Shown here: piece after piece, positions 1-8,741 of the stretch
How the letters are laid out: each line of letters begins with the position of its first letter
Position numbering within the stretch: the stretch's first letter is position 1
NCBI GenBank assembly: GCA_016926735.1
Contig: JAFGOA010000215.1
Location: 20,578-84,577 of the forward strand
Length of the DNA stretch: 64,000 nt
Direction: 5' to 3'
DNA from: Promethearchaeota archaeon
Lineage (GTDB): Archaea; Asgardarchaeota; Lokiarchaeia; Sigyniarchaeales; SOKP01
Program-made: the position numbers and the translations under genes
Notes under the pieces: model-generated
Database searches by the model: none
Seen by the model: the letters and a program-made list of their open reading frames with translations, nothing else
What the model was told of the DNA's origin: nothing

Positions 1-1780
1 CATCAATATAGATACCATTGAGACTATTATTTCTTATTGTATTGTTATATATTATATAATATGTCCCTGATTTGATATTTATTCCTTCTTCTTTATTATT
101 CTCTATAAAATTTCTTTCTATTAATGTAGAATTTCCAGATGACCATGAAGCGATTCCATCTTGGGAATTGAAAGAGAGTGTATTATTGATAATTCTGCAT
201 TTATATTCTGATGAAGCTCCAAATCTAAAAATCGCGCTTTTATAATTATAGCTTAGGTTACAATTCATTATTGTTATATTATTGCAGTAAAATATTGAAA
301 TAGCATCTGAACTATTAGAGATCTCTAGGTCAGTAATAATTGTATTATTACAATTAACTAAAATAATCTGGCCAGGAGCACCGTTTATATTGAAATCAGA
401 AAAACCTAGATTAGTTGTATTATAATAATAATAAATTGCTTTCTCATTAACTCTATTTGATATATCAATATTAAATGAAGTGAGAAGAACTAAATCAATG
501 GTTTGTCTTATTAAAATCCCACAATTAGTCATATTATTATTCTTTATAATATAATTTTGACCATATGTATAGAAATAAATCCCATAACCATTATTCATTA
601 TATTATTGTTAGATATATTACAGAATTTTGATTTGGCATTTAGTACAATTCCCCATCCACAATTAGATACAATATTATTAAAAATTGTACTATTATCAGA
701 AGAGATTTCAATTCCATAATATTCAACTCCTTCTATGGTATTTTCTTCAATAAAACATTTATTACCACTAGAAACTCTAATTCCCCTATCTGTAATATTG
801 TATAAATAATTATTTTTAATTGTAATATTGAAACCATTGGAAACAGAAATACCATTATCATTCACCCAACTTATATTATTATTTTCTATTTCCATATCTT
901 TCCCTTCTAATACTAATCCTCTTTTAACATCATGGATTTCATTATTTCTGATATTTGTATAATTACTTGGTTTAAATATACAAATTCCATCTATATGTGA
1001 TGAATAAATAGTACGTATTGTATAATTATTAATTATTTTATTATTGAAAATACTAGTATTAAGACAAGATATTAGTTCAACTCCATCATCAGCATTGAAG
1101 TTTAAATTATTTTTATCTATATCAATTTTATTACAATATACCGAATGGATACTATCACCATCATCAGTATTAAAATCAAAAAAATTCCCATTATTGGTTA
1201 TATTATTATATTTTAAAGATATATCTTGACTTTCCTCCAAGTAAACCCCGTGATATTCATTATTTTTTATATTATTACTCTCTATAGTTATATTTAGACA
1301 GGTCTTAATATATAATCCATAATAACCATTTTCATTCATTGTTGAATTCTTAATCAATATATTACTACTATCATTTATTTTCACACCCGCATTTCCTTCA
1401 ATAGAACCTGATAAAGAAACACTACAATTTTCAATAATCAAATAAGCATTAGAGTTTACAATTGTTATACAACTTCCTAGACTATCTCCATCTATTATAA
1501 TATCTAAGATTTTATATGGATTACCAACTGTACCTTCTCCAGAACACCACGATTGAGTTTTTGCCCATGTCCAATTTTGAGCTCCTATTCCTGTTGCTGT
1601 ACCATTTATAAATATGGGAGTTTCAAGTATTATTGAGGAGTTTAAATTACTATAATCCCGTTGTTCTCTTTGTATTTCCTTATTTGGGATCATATAAGAT
1701 GTATATGATAATAAAAAGAGAATTATTATAAGAATTGTATATTCCTTATTCCTATTTTTTCTATTTGGAATTATGTTCAT
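1..1780 (-). CDS. Partial secreted right-handed beta-helix (NosD/PbH1-like) surface protein
   Basis: An open frame runs from an ATG at 1780 to the left edge without a stop, so the C-terminus is missing (593 codons seen). It begins with a basic stretch and one hydrophobic segment (about residues 14-31), read as a signal peptide or membrane anchor. The rest is dense in short asparagine- and isoleucine-rich repeats of the N-N-x-I-x-x-N/G-x-x-G-I type, the ladder pattern of parallel beta-helix (PbH1, NosD-like) domains that often bind or cleave polysaccharides. No catalytic residues can be named. It lies 17 bases downstream of a winged-helix gene on the same strand and is probably co-transcribed with it. 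Whether the missing end carries a membrane helix cannot be seen. Confidence 0.85.
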   Translation of the reverse strand, partial: MNIIPNRKNRNKEYTILIIILFLLSYTSYMIPNKEIQREQRDYSNLNSSIILETPIFINGTATGIGAQNWTWAKTQSWCSGEGTVGNPYKILDIIIDGDSLGSCITIVNSNAYLIIENCSVSLSGSIEGNAGVKINDSSNILIKNSTMNENGYYGLYIKTCLNITIESNNIKNNEYHGVYLEESQDISLKYNNITNNGNFFDFNTDDGDSIHSVYCNKIDIDKNNLNFNADDGVELISCLNTSIFNNKIINNYTIRTIYSSHIDGICIFKPSNYTNIRNNEIHDVKRGLVLEGKDMEIENNNISWVNDNGISVSNGFNITIKNNYLYNITDRGIRVSSGNKCFIEENTIEGVEYYGIEISSDNSTIFNNIVSNCGWGIVLNAKSKFCNISNNNIMNNGYGIYFYTYGQNYIIKNNNMTNCGILIRQTIDLVLLTSFNIDISNRVNEKAIYYYYNTTNLGFSDFNINGAPGQIILVNCNNTIITDLEISNSSDAISIFYCNNITIMNCNLSYNYKSAIFRFGASSEYKCRIINNTLSFNSQDGIASWSSGNSTLIERNFIENNKEEGINIKSGTYYIIYNNTIRNNSLNGIYID

Positions 1781-1797
1781 TTTAATCTAACCTCTTT

Positions 1798-2205
1798 TTA
1801 TTCTTTTTTACAAATATAATATAGAATTTTATTATTCACATCTAATTTTTTTAAATATTGATATTTTTTTAAAATGGTAAGATGCCAGATAATTTTGCTT
1901 TTTTTTATTTTAAAATAGTTAGTTAATTCTTCAATTGATTTACCAGGATTCTTTTCTAAATATTTTAGTATCTTTAATCTTAGAGATAAATCGATAATCT
2001 CATGATTTCTTAATATTGGTGCCACAGTAAATATATTTTCCTTAATCATTTGTTTAAATAAACGTTCTATTTCATTTTTATTTATATTTTTTATTATTTC
2101 TTCGTCATTATATATTTCTTTAATTATTTGTTGCATTTTTGTTTTTTTTTTTAATCTTATTATTGTATCGATTTTATTTCTTATTTCTTTTTCAATTGGA
2201 ATCAA
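1798..2205 (-). CDS. Winged-helix DNA-binding protein
   Basis: A 135-residue protein starting at TTG. The N-terminal half is a charged, probably helical region. Residues about 73-133 form a winged helix of the type L-x-x-N-P-G-x-S-I-E-E-L followed by a recognition helix containing I-x-W-H-L-x-x-L. This N-P-G plus W/Y-H-L signature recurs in the neighbouring regulator and in the C-termini of the two membrane propeller proteins at 42922 and 45264, so it is a local family. It is the first gene of a likely pair with the beta-helix surface protein 17 bases downstream and may control it. The target is unknown. Confidence 0.7.
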   Translation of the reverse strand: MIPIEKEIRNKIDTIIRLKKKTKMQQIIKEIYNDEEIIKNINKNEIERLFKQMIKENIFTVAPILRNHEIIDLSLRLKILKYLEKNPGKSIEELTNYFKIKKSKIIWHLTILKKYQYLKKLDVNNKILYYICKKE

Positions 2206-2354
2206 TACAATTCACTTAATTTAGATCTTTAAAATATATTTGATATAACTATAATAACAATAAATTTAATAGAATTTAAAGAGCCTTGGACTAAAAGTGA
2301 AATTATTAATATTGATTTAAATTATTTTTTCCTCCCTAATCATTTTTATTTATC

Positions 2355-3005
2355 CTAAAAAGGATCTTTGTAAAATTTATATCTTTTTTTTTTTTCCCCA
2401 TTAACCTTCTTTATTAAATTCAATTCTACTAATTGATTTAAATATTTTTTTAATGTAGAATAATGAATCGATAATAATTCTGATAAAACTGTTGGTCTTA
2501 AGGGTGTACCTTTATTTTTTAATAAATTAATAATAGACCTTATTTTCTCATTTTTTAGGATTATATATAAAATATCATCCTTTGGAGTAGATTCAAATCT
2601 AAATATGTTTTTTTGACTTTGATACTTTACAATACGAATAAATTGAAAATGTTCCATAATTTTTAGGTGCCAGAAAATACTATTACTCCCAATACTGAAT
2701 TCTTTTTTGATATCATTAATATTAGCTCCTGGATTATTTTTTATATATTCATAAATATTTCTTCGAATGGGTAATTCTAATACATCGTCCTTTACTAATC
2801 TAATTCCTATGACTATTTTTTTTTTTTTTACCAGATTTTTTACAATTATTTCAATTTTGTTTCTATTAAAATTATCATTTGATTTTAAACGATAAGTTAT
2901 AAAATTAATTATATCAATCAAGTTGTTAATTGTTTTTTTTTTAATATATTCCTTTATAATTTTATAAACAATTTGTTCGTCTTTATCAAATAACTCTTTT
3001 TTCAT
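2355..3005 (-). CDS. Two-domain winged-helix transcription regulator
   Basis: A 216-residue protein with an ATG start. After a helical N-terminal third there are two winged-helix domains: about residues 84-145 (N-N-P-G-A then I-F-W-H-L) and about 150-213 (T-V-L-S-E-L then Y-S-T-L-K-K-Y-L). The duplicated arrangement matches the cytoplasmic tails of the propeller receptors at 42922 and 45264, but here without membrane segments. It is 149 bases upstream of the second regulator on the same strand, so it may be in the same unit or have its own promoter. The DNA target and ligand are unknown. Confidence 0.7.
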   Translation of the reverse strand: MKKELFDKDEQIVYKIIKEYIKKKTINNLIDIINFITYRLKSNDNFNRNKIEIIVKNLVKKKKIVIGIRLVKDDVLELPIRRNIYEYIKNNPGANINDIKKEFSIGSNSIFWHLKIMEHFQFIRIVKYQSQKNIFRFESTPKDDILYIILKNEKIRSIINLLKNKGTPLRPTVLSELLSIHYSTLKKYLNQLVELNLIKKVNGEKKKRYKFYKDPF

Positions 3006-3192
3006 TTTATAAAAAAATTTAACTTTAGTTTATTGAGTTTTATCTATCTAAATTATTATTTTTTAAAAATATTCTATATTAATTTTTATTAAATTAAAGT
3101 AAAAATCTATTAAGTTTTTTTAATTAGATACAATCATAAATAGGATTATAATTACAAATAGAAATTTCTAAATATTAAATAATTTTTCAAAA

Positions 3193-3975
3193 ATGCATCT
3201 AATTTCAATAAAATTACCTCTAATCAAACAAAATGATCTTTTATTAGATATTTTGGTTAAAAATTTAAAAAAAGATAATGAATCAATCAATGAAGGAGAT
3301 GTTCTTGTAATTTCTGAGAAAGTTGTAGCTACTTCTCAAGGTAGAATTATGACTCTTTCTAAGGTTAATAAAATTTCTGAAAAAGCGAAGATTTTATCAA
3401 AAAAATATGATATGGATGAACGTTTTGTTGAGTTGATACTTCAAGAATCTAAAATGATACTGGGAGGTATGGAGCATGTTATTTTGACAAAAGTTGATGA
3501 TTTCCTTATAGCTAATTCTGGAATAGATCAATCAAATGCAGGAGAAGGAAATGTTGTATTGTTGCCAAAAAATTTAAAAGAAACAACATGGAATTTATAT
3601 GAAGAAATTAAAAAATTGTTTAAAATCAATAATTTTGGCATAATCATTGCAGATTCAAGAGTCCAACCATTAAGAAAAGGGACAATTGGAATAGCAATAT
3701 CATCAGCTGGATTTGAACCTATAGAAGATATGAGAGGAAAACCCGATCTTTTTGGAAGACCATTACAAATCACATTAAGAGCTGTAGCAGATGATTTAGC
3801 AAGCGCAGCTCAATTTATGCTGAATGAAGGAAATCAACAAACCCCTGTAGTAATAATAAGAGGAGCTAATCTTAAGTTTACGGAAAATCCAAAATCCTCT
3901 CCTAAATTAGAACCGGAAAAATGTTTGTATATGAATATTTTCTCTAAATATCTTCTAAAGAAAAAAAAAGAATAA
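3193..3975 (+). CDS. cofE: Coenzyme F420-0:L-glutamate ligase
   Basis: CofE adds glutamate residues to coenzyme F420-0 using GTP, in the cytoplasm. The 260-residue length fits the archaeal family. Recognisable family segments are V-I-S-E-K-V-V-A-T-S-Q-G-R near residue 40, D-S-R-V-Q-P-L-R-K-G-T-I-G near 155, and D-M-R-G-K-P-D-L-F-G-R-P-L followed by A-V-A-D-D-L-A-S-A-A near 178-203. A T-P-V-V-I-I-R-G strand ends the domain. No Shine-Dalgarno sequence is seen before the ATG, so the message is probably leaderless. No other F420 genes are nearby. It indicates that this organism uses F420-dependent redox chemistry. Confidence 0.92.
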   Translation: MHLISIKLPLIKQNDLLLDILVKNLKKDNESINEGDVLVISEKVVATSQGRIMTLSKVNKISEKAKILSKKYDMDERFVELILQESKMILGGMEHVILTKVDDFLIANSGIDQSNAGEGNVVLLPKNLKETTWNLYEEIKKLFKINNFGIIIADSRVQPLRKGTIGIAISSAGFEPIEDMRGKPDLFGRPLQITLRAVADDLASAAQFMLNEGNQQTPVVIIRGANLKFTENPKSSPKLEPEKCLYMNIFSKYLLKKKKE

Positions 3976-4001
3976 TATAAAGTATAACACATAATTTTGA
4001 A

Positions 4002-4889
4002 TTATTTAATATGATAAATTTTATTAAGTTCAGTAATAAATCTATTAGATGGTTTATATCTTTCCAAGCCTTTTATTAATTTTTCTTTCCAATCAATTAA
4101 ATTAATTTTTATATTCATTGTTCCTAAAAAAGAATTAATATATAAAGGGTTTTTAAGAATTGCTTTACCAATCATAATTCCTAATATTGTATTTTTCCAT
4201 TTTTTAATTTCAATATTTTGAAATTGAGATTGAATCTTATAAACATCATCAATAGTACTTATTCCTCCATTAATAATTATTTTATATTCACAATTTAGGA
4301 TATCTTCTAAATATTCCCAATGAGGTCTAGAATCTGAATTTTGGCGGGCATGTCGAAAATGAATGATTGTTGGTGCTATCCTATCATCATCTAATTTTTC
4401 AATTTCTTCTAATAACTGTAGTACTTTTTTATATTTCATTTCTTGTTGATTTATACCTAATCGCATTTTACAGCTGATTTTAATAAAATCTATATTTGAG
4501 GAGTTTAAAAAGGTATTAAATAAATTTATAAGTCTTTTTGTTCGCTTTATTAAGGCCGCTCCATCGCCTGCTCTAATTATATCTGGTTCTGGGCAACAAG
4601 CATTTATATTTACACCATATATAAATTTTCTTTTAGGATAATTATAACAAAAGTCTACAATGAATTTAGGTAATGCTTTCATATCCGAAAGACTATGAGT
4701 TAAAATTTGTAACCATTGATTTTGATTGGGAATTTCATATGTATCTATTAATTCTAATGCCTTTTCTTTTTGATATAGCAAAGAATTAAGATTTAGCATT
4801 TCTGTATAACTATCTGAGATATAACTAAAGGAATTCCTAAAAGCCCAACATGTAATATTTTTCATTGGCGCTAAGTAAATATGTTGCAT
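4002..4889 (-). CDS. tRNA-dihydrouridine synthase family protein
   Basis: A 295-residue flavoprotein of the Dus family, which reduces uridines in tRNA. The TIM-barrel signature is present in order: L-A-P-M at the N-terminus for FMN binding, the catalytic loop V-N-I-N-A-C-C-P at about 93-100 with Cys99 in the position of the catalytic cysteine, K-I-S-C-K-M-R-L-G at 137-145, the H-F-R-H-A-R segment near 180, and the phosphate-binding I-N-G-G-I. The canonical motif has Gly before the cysteine; here it is Cys-Cys. It converges with cofE (26 bases between stops). The modified tRNA position cannot be told from sequence. Confidence 0.88.
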   Translation of the reverse strand: MQHIYLAPMKNITCWAFRNSFSYISDSYTEMLNLNSLLYQKEKALELIDTYEIPNQNQWLQILTHSLSDMKALPKFIVDFCYNYPKRKFIYGVNINACCPEPDIIRAGDGAALIKRTKRLINLFNTFLNSSNIDFIKISCKMRLGINQQEMKYKKVLQLLEEIEKLDDDRIAPTIIHFRHARQNSDSRPHWEYLEDILNCEYKIIINGGISTIDDVYKIQSQFQNIEIKKWKNTILGIMIGKAILKNPLYINSFLGTMNIKINLIDWKEKLIKGLERYKPSNRFITELNKIYHIK

Positions 4890-5056
4890 ACAAACTCTCT
4901 AATATAGTTTCCTCTTTAGTTTTAAATGTGAAAATTCCTAAAAATATTATCTTTTATTTTTAAAAAAGAAATAGTATTATGTATACAAAGTTTTATAGAT
5001 TTTTAAAAATTAGAAAATTTAAAGAAATTTAAAAAACCTTTTTTAGATTTAAAACA

Positions 5057-6532
5057 ATGAAAATCACGGATTTCATGGCTTATGAGCTAATAGAACAAAT
5101 AAAAAACAAGGAATTAAAAATAATCGATATTATCCAACAAACTTATGAAAATATTGAGAAAGTTGAAAATTCTGTCCATTCTTTTGTTAGTTTATCGAAA
5201 GAAAAAGCAATTGAAAAAGCTAAAAATTTAGATAAACAAATTGAAAATAAAAAGCTAAAAGGAAAATTATTTGGTTTACCAATTGCAATTAAAGATTTAA
5301 TCTGTATTAAGGATAGTCCTACAACTTGCTGTTCTAAAATTCTTAAAGATTTTAAACCCCCTTATAATGCAACAATAATAGAAAGACTGTTAAATAATGA
5401 AAATGCTATTTGTGTTGGAAGGACCAATATGGATGAATTTGCTATGGGTAGTTCAACTGAAAATAGTTGTTATGGCCCCAGTTATAATCCATGGGATCTT
5501 GTAAGAGTTCCTGGAGGTTCTAGCGGAGGATCTGCTACCTCCGTTTCTTCCGGTCAGGTATTGTTTTCAATAGGTACAGATACCGGAGGAAGTATTAGAT
5601 GTCCTGCTTCTTATTGTGGAGTTGTTGGTCTGAAACCTACATATGGAAGAGTCTCTCGTTATGGTCTAATTTCCTATGCGAATTCTCTGGATGTAATTGG
5701 ACCTATAACTCATTGTGTTAAAGATACCGCTTTATTATTAGAAGTAATTGCTGGTAAAGATCCTCTAGATTCTACCTCTTTTGATATAAAAGTTGATGAT
5801 TATTCTCAAAATCTTGATCAATCAATCGAAAATAAAATACTTGGTGTTCCTAAAGAATTTTTCGGAGATGGAATTCAACCAAATGTAAAAAATAAGATTA
5901 ATGATACTATTAAATTGTCAGAGAAACTAGGAGCGGAAATAAAAGAGATAACTCTTCCTCATTTAGAATATACGATTCCCACCTATTATTTAATAGCGAT
6001 GAGTGAAGCTAGCTCGAATTTGGCTCGATTTGATGGATTGAGATATGGAGAAATGTATGATAATCCACAAAATGATGTTTTTGAAATTTTTAGTAAAACT
6101 AGAGGAGAAAAATTTGGAGAAGAAGTAAGACGTAGAATTATTTTAGGGACGTATACCTTATCCGCTGGATATTATGATATGTTTTATATAAAAGCTCTTA
6201 AAATAAGAACATTAATTAAACAAGATTTCAAAAATGCTTTTACTCAATGTGATGCAATTGTCTGTCCTACTATGCCAACAACAGCTTTCAAAATTGGAGA
6301 ATTAATAGATGATCCATTACAAATGTATTTAATGGATACTCTAACATGTCCTGTTAATTTGGCGGGATTGCCTGCATTATCTATACCATGTGGTTTTGAT
6401 AATAATAATTTACCAATTGGATTTCAGATCATTGGAAATTATTTTGATGAAAAGATGATTTTAAATATTGGATATTTAATTGAGAAAAAGTTAGATATTT
6501 ATAGAAAAATACCTCCATTATTAAAAAAATAG
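5057..6532 (+). CDS. gatA: Asp-tRNA(Asn)/Glu-tRNA(Gln) amidotransferase subunit A
   Basis: GatA hydrolyses glutamine and passes ammonia to GatB, which converts Glu-tRNA(Gln) or Asp-tRNA(Asn) to the correct aminoacyl-tRNA. The 491-residue protein has the full amidase signature. The Ser-cisSer-Lys triad can be placed at Lys79 (A-I-K-D), Ser155 (P-G-G-S-S-G-G-S) and Ser179 (D-T-G-G-S-I). The size is normal and the reading frame intact. gatB lies about 14 kb downstream at 20927, so the genes are not an operon, and I see no gatC in the window. It converges with the HgcB-like gene. Confidence 0.97.
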   Translation: MKITDFMAYELIEQIKNKELKIIDIIQQTYENIEKVENSVHSFVSLSKEKAIEKAKNLDKQIENKKLKGKLFGLPIAIKDLICIKDSPTTCCSKILKDFKPPYNATIIERLLNNENAICVGRTNMDEFAMGSSTENSCYGPSYNPWDLVRVPGGSSGGSATSVSSGQVLFSIGTDTGGSIRCPASYCGVVGLKPTYGRVSRYGLISYANSLDVIGPITHCVKDTALLLEVIAGKDPLDSTSFDIKVDDYSQNLDQSIENKILGVPKEFFGDGIQPNVKNKINDTIKLSEKLGAEIKEITLPHLEYTIPTYYLIAMSEASSNLARFDGLRYGEMYDNPQNDVFEIFSKTRGEKFGEEVRRRIILGTYTLSAGYYDMFYIKALKIRTLIKQDFKNAFTQCDAIVCPTMPTTAFKIGELIDDPLQMYLMDTLTCPVNLAGLPALSIPCGFDNNNLPIGFQIIGNYFDEKMILNIGYLIEKKLDIYRKIPPLLKK

Positions 6533-6568
6533 ACTTTAGTGATAATAGAATTCACGAGATAATTATTT

Positions 6569-6901
6569 TTAACAGCAACATTTTTTATCAGTATTTTTTC
6601 TCTTATTACTAGCTCTTTGTCTTGCATCCCATAAACAACCACATCCTTTTTCTTCAACTAACAGTATTGCTTGTTCAGGACAATTTCTTTCACAAGCACT
6701 ACATTGTATACACAACTCAGGTTTATATATTTCATATTTATTGTTTAAATTGATTTTTGGAAGTCCAAATGGGCATATATCAGCACATAAACCGCAACCA
6801 ATACATTTAGATTGATTAATTGTTATTTTTATATTTATTAAATTTAAAATTTGTTTAGTTGTATTGGAATTACAACATGATGATTTTTCAGTCTCAGACA
6901 T
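6569..6901 (-). CDS. HgcB-like ferredoxin with two 4Fe-4S clusters and cysteine tail
   Basis: A 110-residue ferredoxin. Two C-x2-C-x2-C-x3-C-P motifs are visible: Cys33, 36, 39, 43 and Cys64, 67, 70, 74. A further G-C-G-C (Cys87, Cys89) follows the second cluster and the protein ends in three consecutive cysteines (108-110); the N-terminus also has a Cys pair (9, 10). In HgcB, the redox partner of HgcA in mercury methylation, a conserved cysteine follows the second cluster and a vicinal Cys pair ends the protein, and the same architecture is seen here. It starts 30 bases after the HgcA-like gene, in the canonical hgcA-hgcB order. The Cys-rich ends plausibly bind a thiophilic metal(loid). Substrate identity is inference. 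Confidence 0.8.
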   Translation of the reverse strand: MSETEKSSCCNSNTTKQILNLINIKITINQSKCIGCGLCADICPFGLPKINLNNKYEIYKPELCIQCSACERNCPEQAILLVEEKGCGCLWDARQRASNKRKNTDKKCCC

Positions 6902-6931
6902 TATTATTGTTTACCTCATATAATATAATGA

Positions 6932-8587
6932 TTAATAGTAAAATAAACTTATAGATGATAAAATTAAGGTAATTATCATAAGAATAATATTGATTTTTTT
7001 AAATATAGGATATTCAGATTGAATTTCTTTAGGATTTGTAGACATTGTGGATCCACTAAATGACATTGTAGAAAAGAAAGATATCCAGAAAAAAAGAGGA
7101 AGATTGAATAAAAGAAACTCTAAGGAGTTATGCATATAAAATATTAAAAATATCATTAAAATCATATTAATTAATCCAAAAAAAATACCTTTTATGATGA
7201 AATTTCGAGTAAATTCTGATAACGGATAAATTAGAATTAGTAATAAATTAGATAACACTAATGCACTAATAAAATCGATTATTAATAGTATCATGCTAAA
7301 ACCTAATAAGATACTAGTAATTAAATTCAAGAATAATAATCCAATTATTGGCAAAATAAATATCTTCCTCATCAAGAAAGATATATGCGATAAACCAGCT
7401 CTTATGCGATGATATAAAGTAAATTTAATTCTCTTCATTTTTTCTGTCTTTTTTTTTTCCATTAAGTATTGTTTTAAATATTTAGACCATATAGGTCCGT
7501 ATTTAACTTTATATGGAAATGTTTCTGAATTTTTAGGTAATTTAGGTAAAGCAATACCACCAGCAGATAATTGAGGAAGGATTAATTCTTTAGTTTTAAC
7601 ATAATTATGAAGTCCAGTTGCTTCCAGTGCCTCTAAGAGTTGTTTATTTTCAAAATCATCTCCTCGAGCAGCACACCAAACATTAATTCCATTTGAATCA
7701 ATACATAAAACCCATGCGTCAATACCTTTTAAATCTCGCATTAATTTTATATATGTAAATTCATAATTTCCTGTTACAATTATAGGTGAGTTTTCATTTG
7801 GCTCTCCCGATTTATATAAACCAGGTTCTTTTGGAACTTTATCCATTTGACCTGTGAATATACAACGATAGATCCTTAATTGAGCTCTAATACCCTTGAA
7901 GTTTTTTTGAGATGGTCTATAAAACCCAGGCAAATTTTCTTTTATATTTATTTTTTTTAGTTCAATAACTTGAATTGATCCATGATTCCATACTTTTTTT
8001 TCTATTATTTTGAATCCAATTGGTTCGAGATATTTAAAAAAATGTTTTAATATATAGGTTCCTTTCAATCTCAAACGTTTTAATTTTTTCTTAAACCACC
8101 ATCTGTTTAATTTAAATAATACATTCCAAAATCCTTTTGGTTGAAATTCCGCAGCTATCAAAATTCTCCCATTATTTTTCAATAAATCCCAACAATTTTT
8201 TAAGAAAATTTGTTGTTCAAATGGACGTAATTCTGATAACATAAAAGTACTAACAATAACATCCTGAGAATTAGGATCTATTGATAGTTGATTATATGTT
8301 CCCAGCCTATATTTTAAATTTTCATATTGATTGGGATTATAATTATTTTTAGCATATTCAATCATTTTTGGATTAATATCATATGCTATTATATTATTTG
8401 CTTTATTTGCTATTTTTCTTGCTAGTGTTCCAGGTCCACATCCTATCTCTATGATATTATCTTGAGGTTTTATTCTTTTTAAAATCCAATTGTAAATTTC
8501 AATGTTGACTTGTTTTGTTAATTTAGTAAAATTTCTTTCATATTCTCTGGGTTCTTCTTCTAATTTCTTCATATAAGTTACAGCCAA
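6932..8587 (-). CDS. SAM methyltransferase-HgcA-like corrinoid membrane protein fusion
   Basis: A 551-residue fusion. Residues 1 to about 210 are a class I SAM-dependent methyltransferase (motif I I-I-E-I-G-C-G-P-G-T at 45-54; A-Y-D acidic end of strand 2 near 68-70). Residues about 215-380 resemble the corrinoid domain of HgcA: V-T-G-N-Y near 271-275, D-A-W-V-L near 290, and the cap-helix motif N-V-W-C-A-A at 302-307, in which Cys305 would be the lower cobalt ligand. About five hydrophobic helices follow (409-550), with S-F-S-G-S-T-M-S near 509-516 like the region before the last helix of HgcA. Canonical HgcA has G-K after the cap motif; here R-G. The methyltransferase fusion is not in typical HgcA. 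The start is TTG behind AAGAGGT; ATG 8572 is an alternative. Confidence 0.82.
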   Translation of the reverse strand: MAVTYMKKLEEEPREYERNFTKLTKQVNIEIYNWILKRIKPQDNIIEIGCGPGTLARKIANKANNIIAYDINPKMIEYAKNNYNPNQYENLKYRLGTYNQLSIDPNSQDVIVSTFMLSELRPFEQQIFLKNCWDLLKNNGRILIAAEFQPKGFWNVLFKLNRWWFKKKLKRLRLKGTYILKHFFKYLEPIGFKIIEKKVWNHGSIQVIELKKINIKENLPGFYRPSQKNFKGIRAQLRIYRCIFTGQMDKVPKEPGLYKSGEPNENSPIIVTGNYEFTYIKLMRDLKGIDAWVLCIDSNGINVWCAARGDDFENKQLLEALEATGLHNYVKTKELILPQLSAGGIALPKLPKNSETFPYKVKYGPIWSKYLKQYLMEKKKTEKMKRIKFTLYHRIRAGLSHISFLMRKIFILPIIGLLFLNLITSILLGFSMILLIIDFISALVLSNLLLILIYPLSEFTRNFIIKGIFFGLINMILMIFLIFYMHNSLEFLLFNLPLFFWISFFSTMSFSGSTMSTNPKEIQSEYPIFKKINIILMIITLILSSISLFYY

Positions 8588-8646
8588 ATCTTATAAAACC
8601 TCTTATCAATTTCTAATAAATATTTTTTTTGAAATAAAAAAAAGTA

Positions 8647-8676
8647 TATTCAAATAAAAATATTTGGATTTGAATA
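8647..8676. promoter_or_regulatory. Probable ArsR operator in the divergent hgcA-like/arsR promoter
   Basis: A perfect 9-bp inverted repeat, TATTCAAAT at 8647-8655 and ATTTGAATA at 8668-8676, with a 12-base spacer that itself carries a nested ATTTG half-site. It lies between the divergent HgcA-like and ArsR genes, directly beside an AT-rich TATA-like element for arsR (about 8680-8691) and over a possible TATA element for the other direction (about 8641-8650). ArsR-family repressors bind such AT-rich dyads. Binding is inferred from position and symmetry. Confidence 0.55.
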
Positions 8677-8741
8677 AATCTTTTTAAATTAAAGTAAATT
8701 ATTATGAATATAGAAATAATTAAATGGTATATCTGATATTC

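Noticed and set aside
1044..1229. Plus-strand frame opposite the beta-helix gene
   Set aside because: Shadow of the minus-strand repeats; it has no start context and its composition follows the antisense repeats.
6569..8587. Label as a mer-type mercury resistance (merA/merB) or as CO dehydrogenase delta subunit
   Set aside because: No MerA/MerB motifs are present, and the membrane helices and N-V-W-C-A-A cap helix fit HgcA better than soluble CdhD.
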